Assembly: GCA_013397455.1 (NCBI GenBank)
Contig: VYZB01000215.1
Span: forward strand, 604,853-668,852
Direction: 5' to 3'
DNA: 64,000 nucleotides
Origin: Crotophaga sulcirostris
Lineage: Eukaryota; Chordata; Aves; Cuculiformes; Crotophagidae
The notes beneath the pieces were generated by a model. That model was not told where the DNA came from and ran no database searches. It was given only the letters and a program-made list of their open reading frames with translations. The translations under genes and the position numbers were made by a program. Positions 24,881 to 38,901 of the stretch are shown in pieces; the stretch's first letter is position 1; each line of letters opens with the position of its first letter.

Positions 24881-27800
24881 ACTGAGATTACTTTTAAACC
24901 TCTATTTGATTATTTGATAATAGTAAACCATAACTAGAACTCATTTGGCTGAGAAACAATAAGTGGCTAAGACATTGGTGGGATTTTCTAGCATATGAAA
25001 TTAATTGATTACACCTACATTTAACTGCACGTGTGCGAACAGGTAAATGCTGTGCAGTATGTAAGTCATATCAAAGCCGGATAAGACAATAGATGCACAG
25101 CCCTGTTAACACAGTATTATACTTGATTTAATTTATCCTCTTTGAGATCTAATATAGTTATAACTCGAGAATACCTGTATGCCATTCCATAACAAGAAAG
25201 CTACTGCTTCCTGTTTGTTCCTAGCACATTCTTTGTAACAGTCCTCATGTATGTCTTGGATGGGATAATATTTTTTTCCCAATTACCCAAATACATGAAT
25301 ATACCGACAGTTTTTCTTCCTGCATGAAATAACTTACAAGGTTTTGAATACTGGCTGCCACTCAAATCTAAAATATTCTGACATCATCTGCTCGTACTTC
25401 CTCAAGCTGCTTCTGCTGCTGCTCTGCTGAGTTCAGCTCTTGGCTGCCTTTCACTGCAGATATTTTCCAACCATACAAATTTGAAGGTGAAGAGGAATAG
25501 AATATTGTCCAGTATCTGGTGATCACAAGCAGAGACTTTCCAGAGCCTTAACCCTACTGTCATTATAAGGAATGTATTTGAACAGTTCTTTGTTTTTGCT
25601 ACAGTAGAGGAAAAAACTAATATTTTCAGTATTTTTTATGTTGAGAGAGAGTTGAAGAGAGATACCTATTACAAAGATTGGCACAGCTTTATACACTTTG
25701 CAGAGTTCAGTAAGAAATAGTGAAGTATTTACAATAAAATTCATAGGAATATTCTTGAAGAGAATTATCAAATTTATCTCAGTACAGTGCAGAATTCATC
25801 AATTTCCTTTTGCTTTAGTTTCACTGCTTTAATTTTCTTGAAGTTGAGTACTACTGTTTTGAAACAGTGTTTTTTCTTAAATCAGATTGCAGCGTCAAAT
25901 GAAATGCACTGTTTGCTTTGCCTTAGTGCCTCTCTCTTTCTGAGTTCTCCTCCAAAGACGCAATTATGGGACTACTACCATTTTTTGGATCTAGAAGAAA
26001 TGACCTACAATTTCTCATTTGACAGCATAAGTATTCTCTCTGGATTCTTCTTATAGATTAAACATTTCTTTCTTTTCACTCAAAGTCACGTGGGACCAGT
26101 AAATAGAATGTTAGCTGTCTCAAAGTTTTTTTTCTGCCTTGCTGTGGTCTGTTGTACCAATTCTTTCTAAAAGTTTAGTATTTATGAGAACAGGAAAAAC
26201 CAAACATTCTCAATCTTACTATTCACTTTAGTTTATGAAGGACATTCTATAAAAAATTCTTTGATAAAACAAAGCCCTGGACTCAATAACGTAGGAGGAT
26301 CATTGAAAGTTTCCTTCTCAGCTACCCACTTCTTGACTTTAGCAGAAGCATCGCAGTTTTCCATAAGATCTCTCATTTAAACCAACTCACCGGAATAATC
26401 CAGTCCTCTGCTGTTTCTGCATTCCCTGCCTGAAGACTAATATGCTATTCCAGTGTTTCTCTTACTAACAGCTTTCAAATTCTTCCCTGCTCATCAGTAT
26501 TACAACTCCGAAGAGCTTCACAGCAGGTATAGATGTTTCTACTATATGGATATCTGGAAAAGCTGTAGGTTCATGATCAGTTGGCATCTTTATTCCATCA
26601 ATCCAGCAAAGTACTGCCTGTCGTTATCAGACCTTCCACCTGCTCCCTGTGTTGGAAATCTCTGCATGCAGTACTAGTGAACAAATGGTAAAGCCCCAAG
26701 ATAAATTCATGTCACAATAGATTTTTACACAAATCTTTCTCATTCTACATGTATAAGCTGACACAGGATCTGTAAGTTTAAAGAGTAGCACAGCAATTTT
26801 TTTCCATTAACCTTCTGCATGTCACTTAGCTGGCCACTTGCCCTGATAGACTGCCTCAGCTCCTTTGTGTTTGCAATGTATAATATATCATAATAAAACA
26901 AGTTCAGTAGGCATCGAGTCTTCAAGGCCTCCAGATGTCCTCAACTGTTCTGGAAAACAGTATCAACACAGTTTGCACAATGATTATATACTATCACATA
27001 ACACACTGAGTAGTATTACAAGGGGACTGTCCCTAAAAATAACAAATAAAATGACATCCACTTAGTTCCTTGTTTGAATGACACTTAACTATAGTGTCAA
27101 ATGCTGATTAATGGTTTTCTCCATTAACATGGCCATAGTGCCATTCACTGAGATGATCAAAATGTTCATCAGGAAATCCTATTCTGAAGTCACTATTGGA
27201 CCATCTTTTCAGGTTTTGTACAGAAAGGAAATGTGCAGTTTGGACTGAAAACATATGTAAACCACAGCTCTTACACTGATAATTTGGCCATTAGCCAGCA
27301 TACAGATGAACTTGAATGGACATTTTTCTTGCATAATGAAGCAACTGCATGTGTGGTAATACTGAACAGCCCACTATTTGATGTTACTACTTTCTTCCCA
27401 TGCAAAAACTGACCATACAAATGTTTTCATTCTGTGCCAAACATAAATTAATGAGTCTAATTGATTTTGTGACTCCGTGTAGGTTATGCATATTTTCTTA
27501 AGGTCTGCAAATCTCCATCACTCCATTTAATTTGCATATCTCCATCTGTTGTGCATATGCTCCTATTTTAAATCCCTAGGTCCACATTCTGCTCTTCCTT
27601 CTATACTGCTACTACCTGGTTTATAGATTAGTGAAATCTAGAGTTTCTTCAACATTTTCCAAATGCATACTTTTGCATTGGAAAAATGGAGTTCATTGAA
27701 GATGCATCAGTTTCATTATATCAGAACAGTAGTTTCATTCTATCAGAATCGCATGGAAAATAACTCTCTCAAAAGTTGGGTAGCCTTGGGACAGCAGTGA

Positions 27801-28987
27801 CTTTGAAAAAGGACTGTGGAAGACCTGACATTGAGAAAGTGTAACACAATTCCTGACAAAGAGTAGCTGCCAGGGCTGGTCAGGAATGTTCTGTGGTCTG
27901 GGAGAATGCTCCTTGCTTTAGAAGTATGTCAACATGTACTTTAAATTTTATATTTTATTTTGAAGGTAATTTGGGATGGGGGGAGGAGGGGATCTGCATG
28001 TAATCTGAGTCTTTGTCCAATGTCTCGCTCTTTTTGCACTGAGAAATTCTACCTAAACTTTGGACCGAGAGCATTTGAGGAAAAAGATGTATCCTAGGGT
28101 CCAATTATTCTGTACTCTAAGTAAGTGTAGTTCTTTTAGATACATATATTTTCATTTTATGACTATGAGTAAGCTTTTGAGCTTTGCTTTACATTTTCAG
28201 AAAAATAAATATTTTACAACACCAAAACAGAAAAGATGTTCAATCTCTCTTAAGCATGCATGTTGCCTTTATGAGACGGCAGTTTTTACAATAAACTCAA
28301 AAATTATTTCTAATATCAAACATTGAAAAAAAAAAGCTTCAAGGTTCTAAAAATGGGAGGAACAGAGACAGTTTTATCTTAAGGATGTGCTGGACTTGTA
28401 TATAAGCCAAATTACTTTGATTAAGAATTTTAAAAAGAGATTAGAGGAGCAGCTATTTTAAGCAATTAGCTCTTAGAGGATGTACATGCCACATTCATAA
28501 GGAAACAGTCTGAATGGTTTATCCTGCTCTTTCCTTATCACACGACATAGAATAATATTAAACTAATAAAGGATATCTCATAATTTTAGCACAGGAACAA
28601 AAGCATACATGCAAAAAATTAAAGCTTTTTTCAGAGAGGCTAAATATATATGAAATTTGTGGGAAGGTAAGATGTCAAACATTCATTTAATTATTATAGT
28701 TTTTATTGGATTAAAATTCTTTTTTTATCAAAAACCCTAAATTTAGGAATGAGAAAATAGACGCCAGTGATTAATGGTGTTGGGTATTTTATATTCTCAG
28801 GTGCCAATGTAGGATACCTTAAGGGACTCAAGTTTTGAGACAGACTGAAAATCAGACTGGAAAGGGAGAGTTTAAGGTAATTTCCAAAAAGGGAGTTATG
28901 TAGAATATACTGTCGCACATGAAGCTGAGGACAAAAGAATCTTACTTTTAATACAAGAAAGCTTTATTCCTTCCTACTTCCTACTTC

Positions 28988-29904
28988 ATGGGTTTAAGAA
29001 AGGTAGGTTCTGCCAGACCAATCTGATTTCCTTCTATGAAAAGGTTATTTATTTAATGGATGAGAAACAGGCTGTCATTGGCCTAGACTGGCGCACCCTC
29101 TGCTGGGTAAAAAACTGGCTGGATGGCCAGGCCCAAAGAGTTATGGTAAAAGGTGTTAAATCCAGTTGGAGGCCGGTCACAAGTGGTGTTCCCCAGGGTT
29201 CAGCGCTTGGTCCAGTCCTGTTCAATAGTTTTATCGCCAATCTGGACAAGGGGATGGAATGTACCCTTAGTAAGTTTGTGGATGACACTAAGCTTGGTGG
29301 TAGTGTTGATCTCCTTGAGGGCAAGGAGGCTCTGCAGAGGTGTCTGGACAGGCTGGATCGATGGGCTGAAACCAACAGGATGAGGTTCAGCATTACCAAA
29401 TGTCAAGTCCTGCACTTGAGGCACAACAACCCCAGGCAGTGTTACAGGCTTGTGGGAGAATGGCTGGAGAGCTGCCTGGCAGAGAAGCACCTAGGGGTAG
29501 AAGCTAGAAGATCTGGGGTTGTTCACCCTGAAGAAGAAAAGGCTTTGGGGAGACCTCACTGCAGCTTTCAGTACTTAAATGGGGCTTGTAAGAACAACAT
29601 TTTAGGATGGCCTGTTGTGATAGAACAAGGGATAATGATTTTAAACTCAAAGAGGGTAGATTTAGACTTGATATAATGAATAATGTTTTTACAATGAGGG
29701 CAGTGTAACACTGGAACAGGTTGCCCAGAGAGATGGTAAGTGTCCCATCCCAGGAAACATTCAAGGTCAGGTTGGACAGGGCTCTGAACAACCTGATTGA
29801 GTTGAAGATGTCCCTGTTCATTGCAGGGAGGTTGAACTAGATGACCTTTAAATGTCCCTTCCGACCCAAACTATTCCATGATTTTATTATTCTATTATTC
29901 TATA
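28988..29904 (+). mobile_element. CR1 LINE with internal deletions, about 920 bp
   Basis: Plus-strand CR1, 5'-truncated inside the reverse-transcriptase domain (GTTCTGCCAGACCAATCTGA). It ends in GACCTTTAAATGTCCCTTCC, CCATGATT and a degenerated TTATTCTA tail. Two internal deletions are evident: one removes about 25-30 codons just after TTAATGGATGAG, and one removes the stretch between the end of the RT domain (CTGGCAGAGAAGCACCTAGG) and the CCTGAAGAAGAAAAGGC block. It is antisense to CSMD1. The coding remnant is described separately. Confidence 0.95.
29056..29676 (+). pseudogene. CR1 ORF2 reverse-transcriptase remnant
   Basis: A 206-codon open frame derived from CR1 ORF2, which in intact elements encodes an endonuclease and reverse transcriptase. 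Visible RT landmarks are [13 protein letters not shown], then [20 protein letters not shown] (the G-x-PQG-S motif B) and [13 protein letters not shown] (the (F/Y)xDD motif C, Val in place of the usual Ala). Next are [12 protein letters not shown] and the conserved KCQVLHL. Motif A, which carries the first catalytic Asp, should lie between DEKQAV and GLDWRTL and is deleted. After [11 protein letters not shown] the frame jumps to the C-terminal [20 protein letters not shown] segment, then goes out of frame near TTAAACTCAAAGAGG. It is not a functional enzyme and was open by chance through two in-frame losses. Confidence 0.9.
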
Positions 29905-32900
29905 TTCAGTACCACTTAAGAGGTAGAAAATAAATGTTTCTTCTGTTTTTTTGATTTTATCAACTGCTTTTACTAATTTTATTTTCTAAATTTATTCTAA
30001 GTGACGGTTATAAATGAAAACCCCAACTAATCACAAATTCTTGTAATTTATTTCAAACATCATTTCTAAGGTTTTATAGAATGTGTAGGAAGGAAAGATA
30101 CATACTTATATGCTGACATACTGAATTACAAAATTCACTGAAAAAAGTACTTTATGTAGCAATTGATTTTATATTATTTCACTCATGTTTTTCCATTAGT
30201 ACACATCTATTTCAGCAGTCTCTATTATATTCATTGTTTGACTTCACAATTATCTGTTTGTTAGATCCTGAAATATTCAAGGTAGTCAAACACAGTAGAC
30301 ACATAAGTTCTGGTACATAATGAGCAAAATACTCAATTCCTCCTTGAACCTCTCTGATAACTTGCCAAAAATAGCCTATTTAATTTGAAACACTACAATA
30401 TAGATCTGATACTTACTGTAAAAGTGGAACACATCCATTAATCAGGTTTTGTCTTGGAAATTTTATTTTATTCTCTTTCTAGGAATTTGGAAATAAATGT
30501 TTAACTTTAGCAGATTAGTTCTAGTTGGTATAGAGAAAAGCATTGTGTTTTTTTCTCTTCAAATGAAAATCAGAGGTACTAAAAAAACTTCTATTGTTAT
30601 GGAAATAAGTGAAAGCTAAACAAGCATAGTATACCTGTTGTAAATATGCAAAAGGAGGAGACTGATTATCACACCTTTTAAGTCATTCTGTGTATAGTGA
30701 TAAGCATTGTTGATGGAAATTGCTAGGCTTTCATTTCATATTGAGACTGTTAATGTTACTTCCCCTCTGGGGAATTTATGCATTTATGAAGCACTGGCAT
30801 AAAACAAATCATATACTCCGCAACTACCACTGAATATATGAAAAGAGCCTTTGTATATTAGCATAGGTGAGGGGAGGAGGGATAAAAAAAAGAGTAGTTC
30901 ACAAATGAGTTAATGCAACATTTTTTCCCCTATGGCAATGCCATCACAGAACAAGGCAGAACAAGAACTGAGTCCAATTATTTCCACTGGGAGTGTTGAT
31001 TTCCGTGAGACCAACATTGCTGATATGTCAGACATGCAGCTGACAAGGAAAAGCATGTTATTTCACTGTTCTGGTTTTCAGGGCCGTTTAAACCAGTTCT
31101 CCTTCTATCTAGAAACTCTGAAAGTATAAAAAAAAAATCAACAGTTTTACTGGGAAATTGAGAAACAACTATTTTATTTATGAAATCAACATCAAAAGAT
31201 CAAAAATGAAAAAAAATAATGGTAGCTGCATGGTTGGGAGGGAAAAAAACTCTTCACTCTGTACCTGCTTGTTTATAAAATTTTAAAATTTTCTTAAACT
31301 TCTTATTCTGGTTTCATGGAAGATAGGACAATTAATAAGATTCAAGGGGAAATCCAAACATCCACCAGTTAGTCATACCTTTTATACTACATTGCTATAT
31401 TTATACATTCAGTTTGACAAGAATTTTAAAACTATATTTAGTTAATACATTCAAGAGTGTAACTCGAATACACTGCTTTAATTTTTATGTTAGTGAGCTG
31501 GTTTTCTTGACCATCTTTAAAACTGGGGCACTAAACGCTGCAAAAATGCAAGTTAGAAAGATCTAACAAAATGCTGAATAAATAAATGAACTATCCATAA
31601 TTTTAAATCTAATTGTTATTTCCAATATTTTGATGAAACAAATTACAATAATTCTGTTTGCCTGTTCAAAAAGCAAACAAACAAAAGAAAATCAAAGTGT
31701 CTGTTTGCTAGTATTGGTTTCAGTTGATGGGAAAAGGCTGTGTTGCAGCAATAATACAGCCATGATAATGTGATAAAAACAAGATTTAAATTTTATGTGA
31801 GTTAAAAAGAATTGAAGTATCTGCATGTTAACTGTAGAAAAGTCTGATAATTTGAATTCTTACTAAGAAAAGGAAAAATGTTTCTTTCTTCAAACTTTCT
31901 TTTTTTTTTCTGTTGATTCTTAGTTTTCTAGTACATCAGGAAGTCACATTGGTTTTGTGACCTCTTGTTAATGACACAGAGTTAACATAAGCAGTGCATT
32001 TTAATTCATGGTCACCAGTAGTGGTATTATATACAAACCTTCAGCAAACTTAGTAAAAATAAGTTATAAGTGTAAAGTATCACAGAATATCTACTCATGT
32101 TTAGTTGCCAAAATAAAGTGAAATTTCACAGATTTATTTTTTTTAGCCAGAATTATCAAAATCTTTTTAAAGAGAAAAGAGCTATGTATGTTAAATGCTT
32201 TTATATGCATAACACCTGTATGCCGTAGTCATGAGAAACATATAGTTGTTGCAGTGTAGTTATTATTTCTAAAGTGATACAAGCCCTACAGTTTCAGGAA
32301 AAAAAGAAAGGCCTAAACTCATAAATGATTCGATGGTGTGTGAAGTAAAATGGTTGAAAGAGCTTAAGTAAGCACAGAACTTTAAAATACAGATAAATTA
32401 AGAAGCTCTTCTATTTTTAATATAACTACAGTGTCTTTGATCTTGAGTAATGATTTATGAAGTACAAAAATCAATAAAGATTCCATTCTAAAAAATTGCA
32501 TTTTAATGAATATCTTGGTGAACATAAGTAGCAATTGACAGCAACACTGACATCCTCTCATCTTCTTTTAAAGTCATATGCATAAATCTATGCAGGAGCC
32601 TGAAATATGATTCGTGCTATGCCAGGGATGAGTCAGATTTCCGAATGATGAACGTAGCTTCTCGATAAGAGATTGAGTAATGAAAGAAGATAATGTTTAG
32701 ATAGGGGGCATACCTTTTTGTGGAATTGACTTTCTGCAGTTTCATTCTAGGCATGTTTTTAAAGCAAAGATCAGAATGAATGCAAAGCAATTTATTATAG
32801 AAAAGTGAGCGAGCAAACACACTCTTAAAGCAAACTGCAGTGTGAAGCACAGATACTTTTACCAAAAGTAAATCCCTAGAGATGCCTGATCACACAAGGT

Positions 32901-32966
32901 TAATAGCTACCCAGTGTAAAAGCAGTAGTAATATGAGTCAGCTCTTTATTACATCCCTGATATTTA

Positions 32967-33179
<213 letters not shown>

Positions 33180-34429
33180 CTAATGTAAATCTTTTAAAAA
33201 TTCATGCATATAGTACTTAGAAGACAAGAAAAAGTAGACCAAATATATTGTTGCACTGTTTACAGTCTATTTGACAAGAGTGACTAACTGTCATGTAATC
33301 TTAATTTGTTACCAGTTTAGTAACATTATCCTGGGAGAATTGCTTTCTTTTCCATTACAGGTAGCTGGCTTATGGTCAAAACTTGTATCTCCAAAATACT
33401 ATTTTGTGAATTAAAGAAGAAAAGTATTTTGTACACATGCATAGTGCACCCACGTGTGTATGTATGTATGCATGTTTCAAATCATTCAGAAAAAAAATAA
33501 GCAAATTTCATTATGACAAAATTTCATCATCTGACTCCCTGCAGTGTCAGTTAACTCAGAGGAAACCAAATCTCAGGTTATAAGAAAGCATAAATAAGAG
33601 TTATGGAACCTAGTTAACATTAACTTTGGGTCACAAATTACTGGTATATAACTATTGTGCCAGAACTGGATTTGTGTGTATTAATTCTTATACATATTTA
33701 ATAAAAAACTGAACTGAACACAACTGAATACAAGCTAAGTAGCTTGCATTAACTACAGATATTGTGAAGAAAGAGTGCACACAAATAATTTCTCCTTGGA
33801 TCACAGAGGGTTATACCATTGCACCACATCATTTGTTAATATGAACACACTCAAGTAGTTGCAACAGAGTTATATGATATGCTGTAAATGCACGTCTTAG
33901 TCCACCAGATGGCTTTTATTTTGAAACAAACCCCAAACAAACTGATCAGTATCAGAAATCTTCAGCTAAGGGATAACTTGTGCAAGTTTATGCTTGTTAA
34001 TGCTAGAATAGACATAGTGCATATCATCAGAGGTAAATCATAAAAAAAAACAAACAACAAAATAAAATAAGATTTTGTCTTTCTGAAATGAATCAATGTA
34101 GTGATATAAAAGCCTTTTTCATTGCAATATAAAATTTCAGAGTTTTATTAAGGAATTTGTGTTAAGGAATACTGATGCTGTTATAGCCTATTTAGAGTCA
34201 TGGCTGAATTCCTGTATGGTTTGCAGGGGGGTTTGACTCATTTATCTTTATCCTTCTAATTTAGTTTTTTCTCCATTTTTAATTCAGCCAAACATCTATA
34301 TATGGTTCTATTAACATATATTTATTCCAAAATAGAGTAAAATGATAAATAAAATTAATTTCATCCAATGTAAACAAAAAAATGAAATTTGAAAATACAA
34401 GCTTTATAAGGAGTAGTTCAGAGGCCTAT

Positions 34430-34485
34430 CAACAAAACTCATTATGCATCAATTTTCCAACAAAACTCATTATGCATCAATTTTC
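34430..34485. repeat. Exact 28-bp tandem duplication
   Basis: Two identical adjacent 28-bp copies, each beginning CAACAAAACTC and ending ATGCATCAATTTTC (34430-34457 and 34458-34485). Perfect identity in AT-rich intron sequence indicates a recent local duplication. Each copy holds a TTATGCAT octamer-like motif. Confidence 0.97.
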
Positions 34486-37399
34486 CGTACTTCTGCTATT
34501 TTTGTATTCAACTTACCACAGAACTATTTACATTTTTAACGTTTTAATGGTGCATTTGGGTTTTGGTTTTTTGTTTGTTTTACTTTTAGAAATATTACAA
34601 GATATTTTATGAGTTTCCATAACAGTCTCTGGTTTAGGAGCTAAGAGAGAAACTGCGTAACCTAATTTTCAGTTTGGAACTACCTTCTATTCTGAAATCC
34701 TTCCAGCTAAAATATTTATACAAGCATCCATGCAGATACATGTCAAAAGGAGAACTTCCAAGGATCATCCCTTGCAACCTGACAAAATAACAGGAAGTGG
34801 TTTACAACGGGGTGAAGTATGATGGCTGCAGCAAATACATGGAGAAAATGTGTAAGCGTATATGTATTTTTTTCCATATGCATGTATTATATATATTCTA
34901 CATCTGTGTATAGAAATATCTATATTTGATATAGATATATTTAAAAAAGGATGTTAGAGGTCTACTACCTCAAGCTATTGTAACTCTAGGATAGCCAAGA
35001 CTGCATTTGCTATCAATGAAGAGCAAGTGATGAGCTTCCTTTGTCCTATATTTGTAAATGTACAGCTTTATAAACTGCACATATGACATTTAAATGTGCA
35101 TACTGTGGCTGCAGTTTCACACAAAGATGAGATGCTCTAATAAGAAGCTGCTGCCTAAAAAAAATCATGATGTTCTGTTCTTCCTCCTGCATTTACTACT
35201 CCTTTCTCAAATCTCTGCTTCTGTATTGCCCCTCCTCATATGCATCAACTTTGATTCTTGCTGGAATTTCTGTGATCTGATTTAATTCATTAAAATGGCA
35301 GAAAAATAATCTCCTCCCTGTCAGCAGGGATGTCTGTGTGTCATTTCAGCAAATTAAACTGCTCATGGAAAAGAGGCAACAGTTAGAGCTGTCATGAATT
35401 CAGTGTTAGGAGCACAGGAAAGTGTCCACTGCACATTGTGGAGCAGGAACTGCAGATCTCCACTGGAGGAAGAAAGAATTTCCAGCTAAGTATAAGTTAG
35501 GGGACAACTCAACAAAATACAAAAACAGACAGCTGGTCTAACAACAAGAATATTTACATTACTCAAGAAGTGAAACAATATTTATTTTGCTTGATAAGAG
35601 GCTCGACTATCTCCTACATAAAAACTAAGTGTAAAAACTTCACATAAAATTTTAAATCAGTCTCTTCTTCATGTGGAATTTGAAAAAAAAGGGACTGTCT
35701 ATAACAGTTAATGTAATCTACCAGGAAAGGGTTCAGAAGTGGGGAGAGAGAGAGGGAAAACAGGAGGATGAGATGTTGTTTTTAAAGTAACCGGAAAAAG
35801 CATGATTTTTCTCTCCCTTCTTCGCCTACACTTCATGTAGAAAGATAAAAGTAAAAAGACTACTTTGTCTTATGAAAATGAATTTTGAAAATTTGATGAA
35901 GTTGTATAAAATTTTTGAAGTCTGGTAAAATGGTATTCATTCCCTTCATTGCCTTCTTATGGCACTTATTAACTGCTAACCTGAAACATGATGATGATAT
36001 TTAAGACTAAATTATTATAATTTAACATAAAATTATTTGATAGTACATGTTTTTTCTATTAAACAAATCAAGTTTTAAGTGACAAGGCCATAGTCAGATA
36101 GCTTAAAATGGAAATTTAAGCAGAAATTTGATCTATTTTTCTAAAATGATTCATATTTTACTCTCCCAAGACACAGCTTTTTTATTCTGTTTGAGAAGAA
36201 GTTTACATGGGTGCTCAGAATCACTTTCACCTGGTGAAACGAGGAGAAAATGTTGAGCTCACCCTTATCAAATTTCAGCTCTTGACCATGTAGCAGTCAG
36301 TCTCCATCTGGGCTAGGTTCCCTGTATGCAAGAGGAATAAGTGTTTTGGGGACACACATCATCTGAGGTATTCTCGACTTCCACATTAGTTTGAGATTAA
36401 TCTCACCTTAGAAATGTGAGAACTAGGGTGACCAGATCAGTAACTACCAACATCTGAGTGTCATCCAAGGCATATAAATGCTATTATGATTCAGCTCATG
36501 GGACATGATATAACTTAGAACTTTATTCTCTGAAGAAGACAACACTCTTCACACTTTGGAATAATTCTAATTTTATGCAGCCCATTCTGTATATTTCATT
36601 GTACCTCACACTGGACATTAAACTTGCCCATACTTTATATTAAGCTGAATGTTAAAGCCAAAGGCAAGATCTGTAATTGGTTTTTTTTGTTTGTTTGTTT
36701 TAGACAGTATTTGGAAAAAAGCTTTATTGAGAACATCGTGGTTTATTGATTCAACATTGCTAGTACATATTTTTCTTGATTATTGCTCTGATATTTGACA
36801 AAAGTCATAGGGACAATATTCTGTGGCACTCTGGGTAGAATATTCTTCCTCTGGAAGATTATTACTGCTCACAAACTGATGAATAAAAGAACAATAATTC
36901 CTTACATGTCTAGGCTTTATCCGATATATGGCTTTCATTGTCCAGCAAAGTAGAACATTAAGTTCTAGGACACAGCAATCAATTAGATTTTATTGTTCAA
37001 TAACAGTGATATTCAACCCAGGCCCTGAGTATGGCAAGTCACTCTTCCATAGCTTTCCAGGATTGCTTCTGTCCAGAGACACGGAAGATTAGTGCAGAGT
37101 CCTACAGTTAATATGGTAGCTATCTTGAAGGCAAATGAAAATTTTAAACAAGCTCAGGATTGAACAGAACTAAATTTTGGGGGGTTTTGTTGATACCAAT
37201 ACATAGTAATTGAGCACTCCAGAGATAGAATTCTGCTTTAAACATAATTCTCTATTTGAGTGTAATTATTAATAGCCACAATGATAGAATATATATTTTA
37301 CAGTACATATAGTATTCTGTTTAGAAGCAGTGCAGCAGTACACTTGCTAATCTCCCAGAATTGTTTATTTTTACTCGGAACAGCTAAGGAAAATACAAA

Positions 37400-37600
37400 C
37401 ATGCTGGAACAGGTTGCCCAAAGAAGTTGGGGATGCCCCCTCACTGGAAGCGTTCAAGACCAGGTTGGGTAATGCTTTGAGCAACCTGATCTAGTGCAAG
37501 GTGTTTCTGCCCATGGCAGACGGACTGGAAGTGGATGAGCTTTAATGTCCCTTCCAACTAAAACCATTCTATGATTCTATGATTTTATGATCCTATGAGA
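37400..37600 (+). mobile_element. CR1 LINE 3' end, about 200 bp
   Basis: Starts at CTGGAACAGGTTGCCCAAAG within the ORF2 C-terminus and includes CCCTCACTGGAAGCGTTC and the 3' UTR GAGCTTTAATGTCCCTTCC. It ends in three copies of the ATTCTATG-type octamer (TCTATGATTCTATGATTTTA). Severely 5'-truncated and antisense to CSMD1. Confidence 0.92.
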
Positions 37601-38371
37601 ACCGTTCTGAAAAAAAATCATTTAAATGATATAAAAATAACATCTATTGCAGACAGGAAGAAAACTTTTAAGTACATCAGGTACCTACTATACTTCTGTG
37701 CTGAAAAACTCTATTCTCTAATTCTCTATAATGTCTTCTCATTTGTAGTTGCTACTGTAAGATTCTCAAAATATGCTAAAATGAATATACAAATATAATG
37801 AATTGAAAAATGTTTTTTCAATTCAGTGTAACTAATTTAATTTCATCACTTTATTAACTGTTCTTCATTATGTATTATACATTAGATGAGTTGTTCCTGT
37901 TTCTTAAATGAAAGATTTCAGGTGTCCCATTTGGTTTTGTTATAAAAAGCTAATGGAAAACAGAAATCAAGGGAAAAAAACTAATTTAAAAAAGTTAATG
38001 GAAAGAATACTTTATTTTTTTTCTTAGATTTTCATTTGCAGAAGTAACATTGTCTCTTTTGACTAAGAAAAAACATAGCTTTTTCTCTATTTCAAAAGCT
38101 CAGTCCATATACCGGGATGTTTATCAACACTCTCTAAAGGTTAAATGTAAGAATATTTTTCAGAGCTCTTCTTGACTGTGCCTTTCTGCAGTGACTATGG
38201 GGAATGAGGTTAAGATTAATCTACCTGGTATGTTTGATAGCTAAAAATAAGATATATCTCATAATTATTTTCTATCTTCTGCTACAATCCTCTATTATTG
38301 ATCTCTCAGACCATAAATCAATGAAATCTTGTAATTTTAGAACACAGTTAAACAATATCTGTTAAAAGGAT

Positions 38372-38848
38372 ATAGGACATTTGGAATGGGTCCAGAGGAG
38401 GGCCGTGAAGATGGACAAAGGGCTGGAGCACCTCTGCTATGATGACAGGCTGAGAGAGTTGTGCTTGTTCAGCCTGGAGAGGAGCAGGCTCGGGAGACAC
38501 CTTATAGCGGCCTTCCAGTACCTAAAGGGGGCCTACAAGAAAGCTGGGGGAGGGAGTTTTTCAAGGCCATGTAGTGACAGGATGAGTGGGAATGGCTTTA
38601 AACTGGAAGGGGGACGATTTAGATTAGACATTAGGAAGAAATTCTTCACAATGAGGTTGGTGAGACACTGGAACAGGTTGCCCAGGGAAGTTTTGGATGC
38701 CCCCTCTCTGGAAGTGTTCAAGACCAGGTTGGATGAGGCTTTGATCAACCTGTTCTGGTGGGAGGTGTACCTGCCCATGGCAGGGGGGGTTGGAACTAGA
38801 TGACCTTTAAGGTCCCTTCCAATCCAAAACATTCTACGATTCTATGAA
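38372..38848 (+). mobile_element. CR1 LINE 3' end, about 480 bp, well preserved
   Basis: Plus-strand CR1 covering the ORF2 C-terminus and the whole 3' UTR, from GGGTCCAGAGGAGGGCCGTG to GATGACCTTTAAGGTCCCTT and the tail ATTCTACGATTCTATGA. It is one of the least diverged copies here: ORF2 reads through to near its end. It is followed within 55 bp by a piece from further upstream in CR1 (38902-39032). Confidence 0.96.
38381..38803 (+). pseudogene. CR1 ORF2 C-terminal remnant
   Basis: A 140-codon open frame corresponding to the end of CR1 ORF2, beyond the reverse-transcriptase domain. Landmarks in order are VQRRAVKMDKGLEHL, LRELCLFSLERSRLGRHL, FQYLKGAY, NGFKLEGGRFRLDIRKKFF and RHWNRLPREVLDAPSLEVF. 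No RT catalytic motifs remain because the copy is 5'-truncated. The apparent Met start is an in-frame coincidence and the last ~15 codons run into the 3' UTR. The minus-strand frame over the same DNA is a shadow. Confidence 0.9.
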
Positions 38849-38901
38849 ATAGAGGATAAAATTGCCAGGGTAAGGAAATTTCATAGACATTTCATAGACA
38901 T

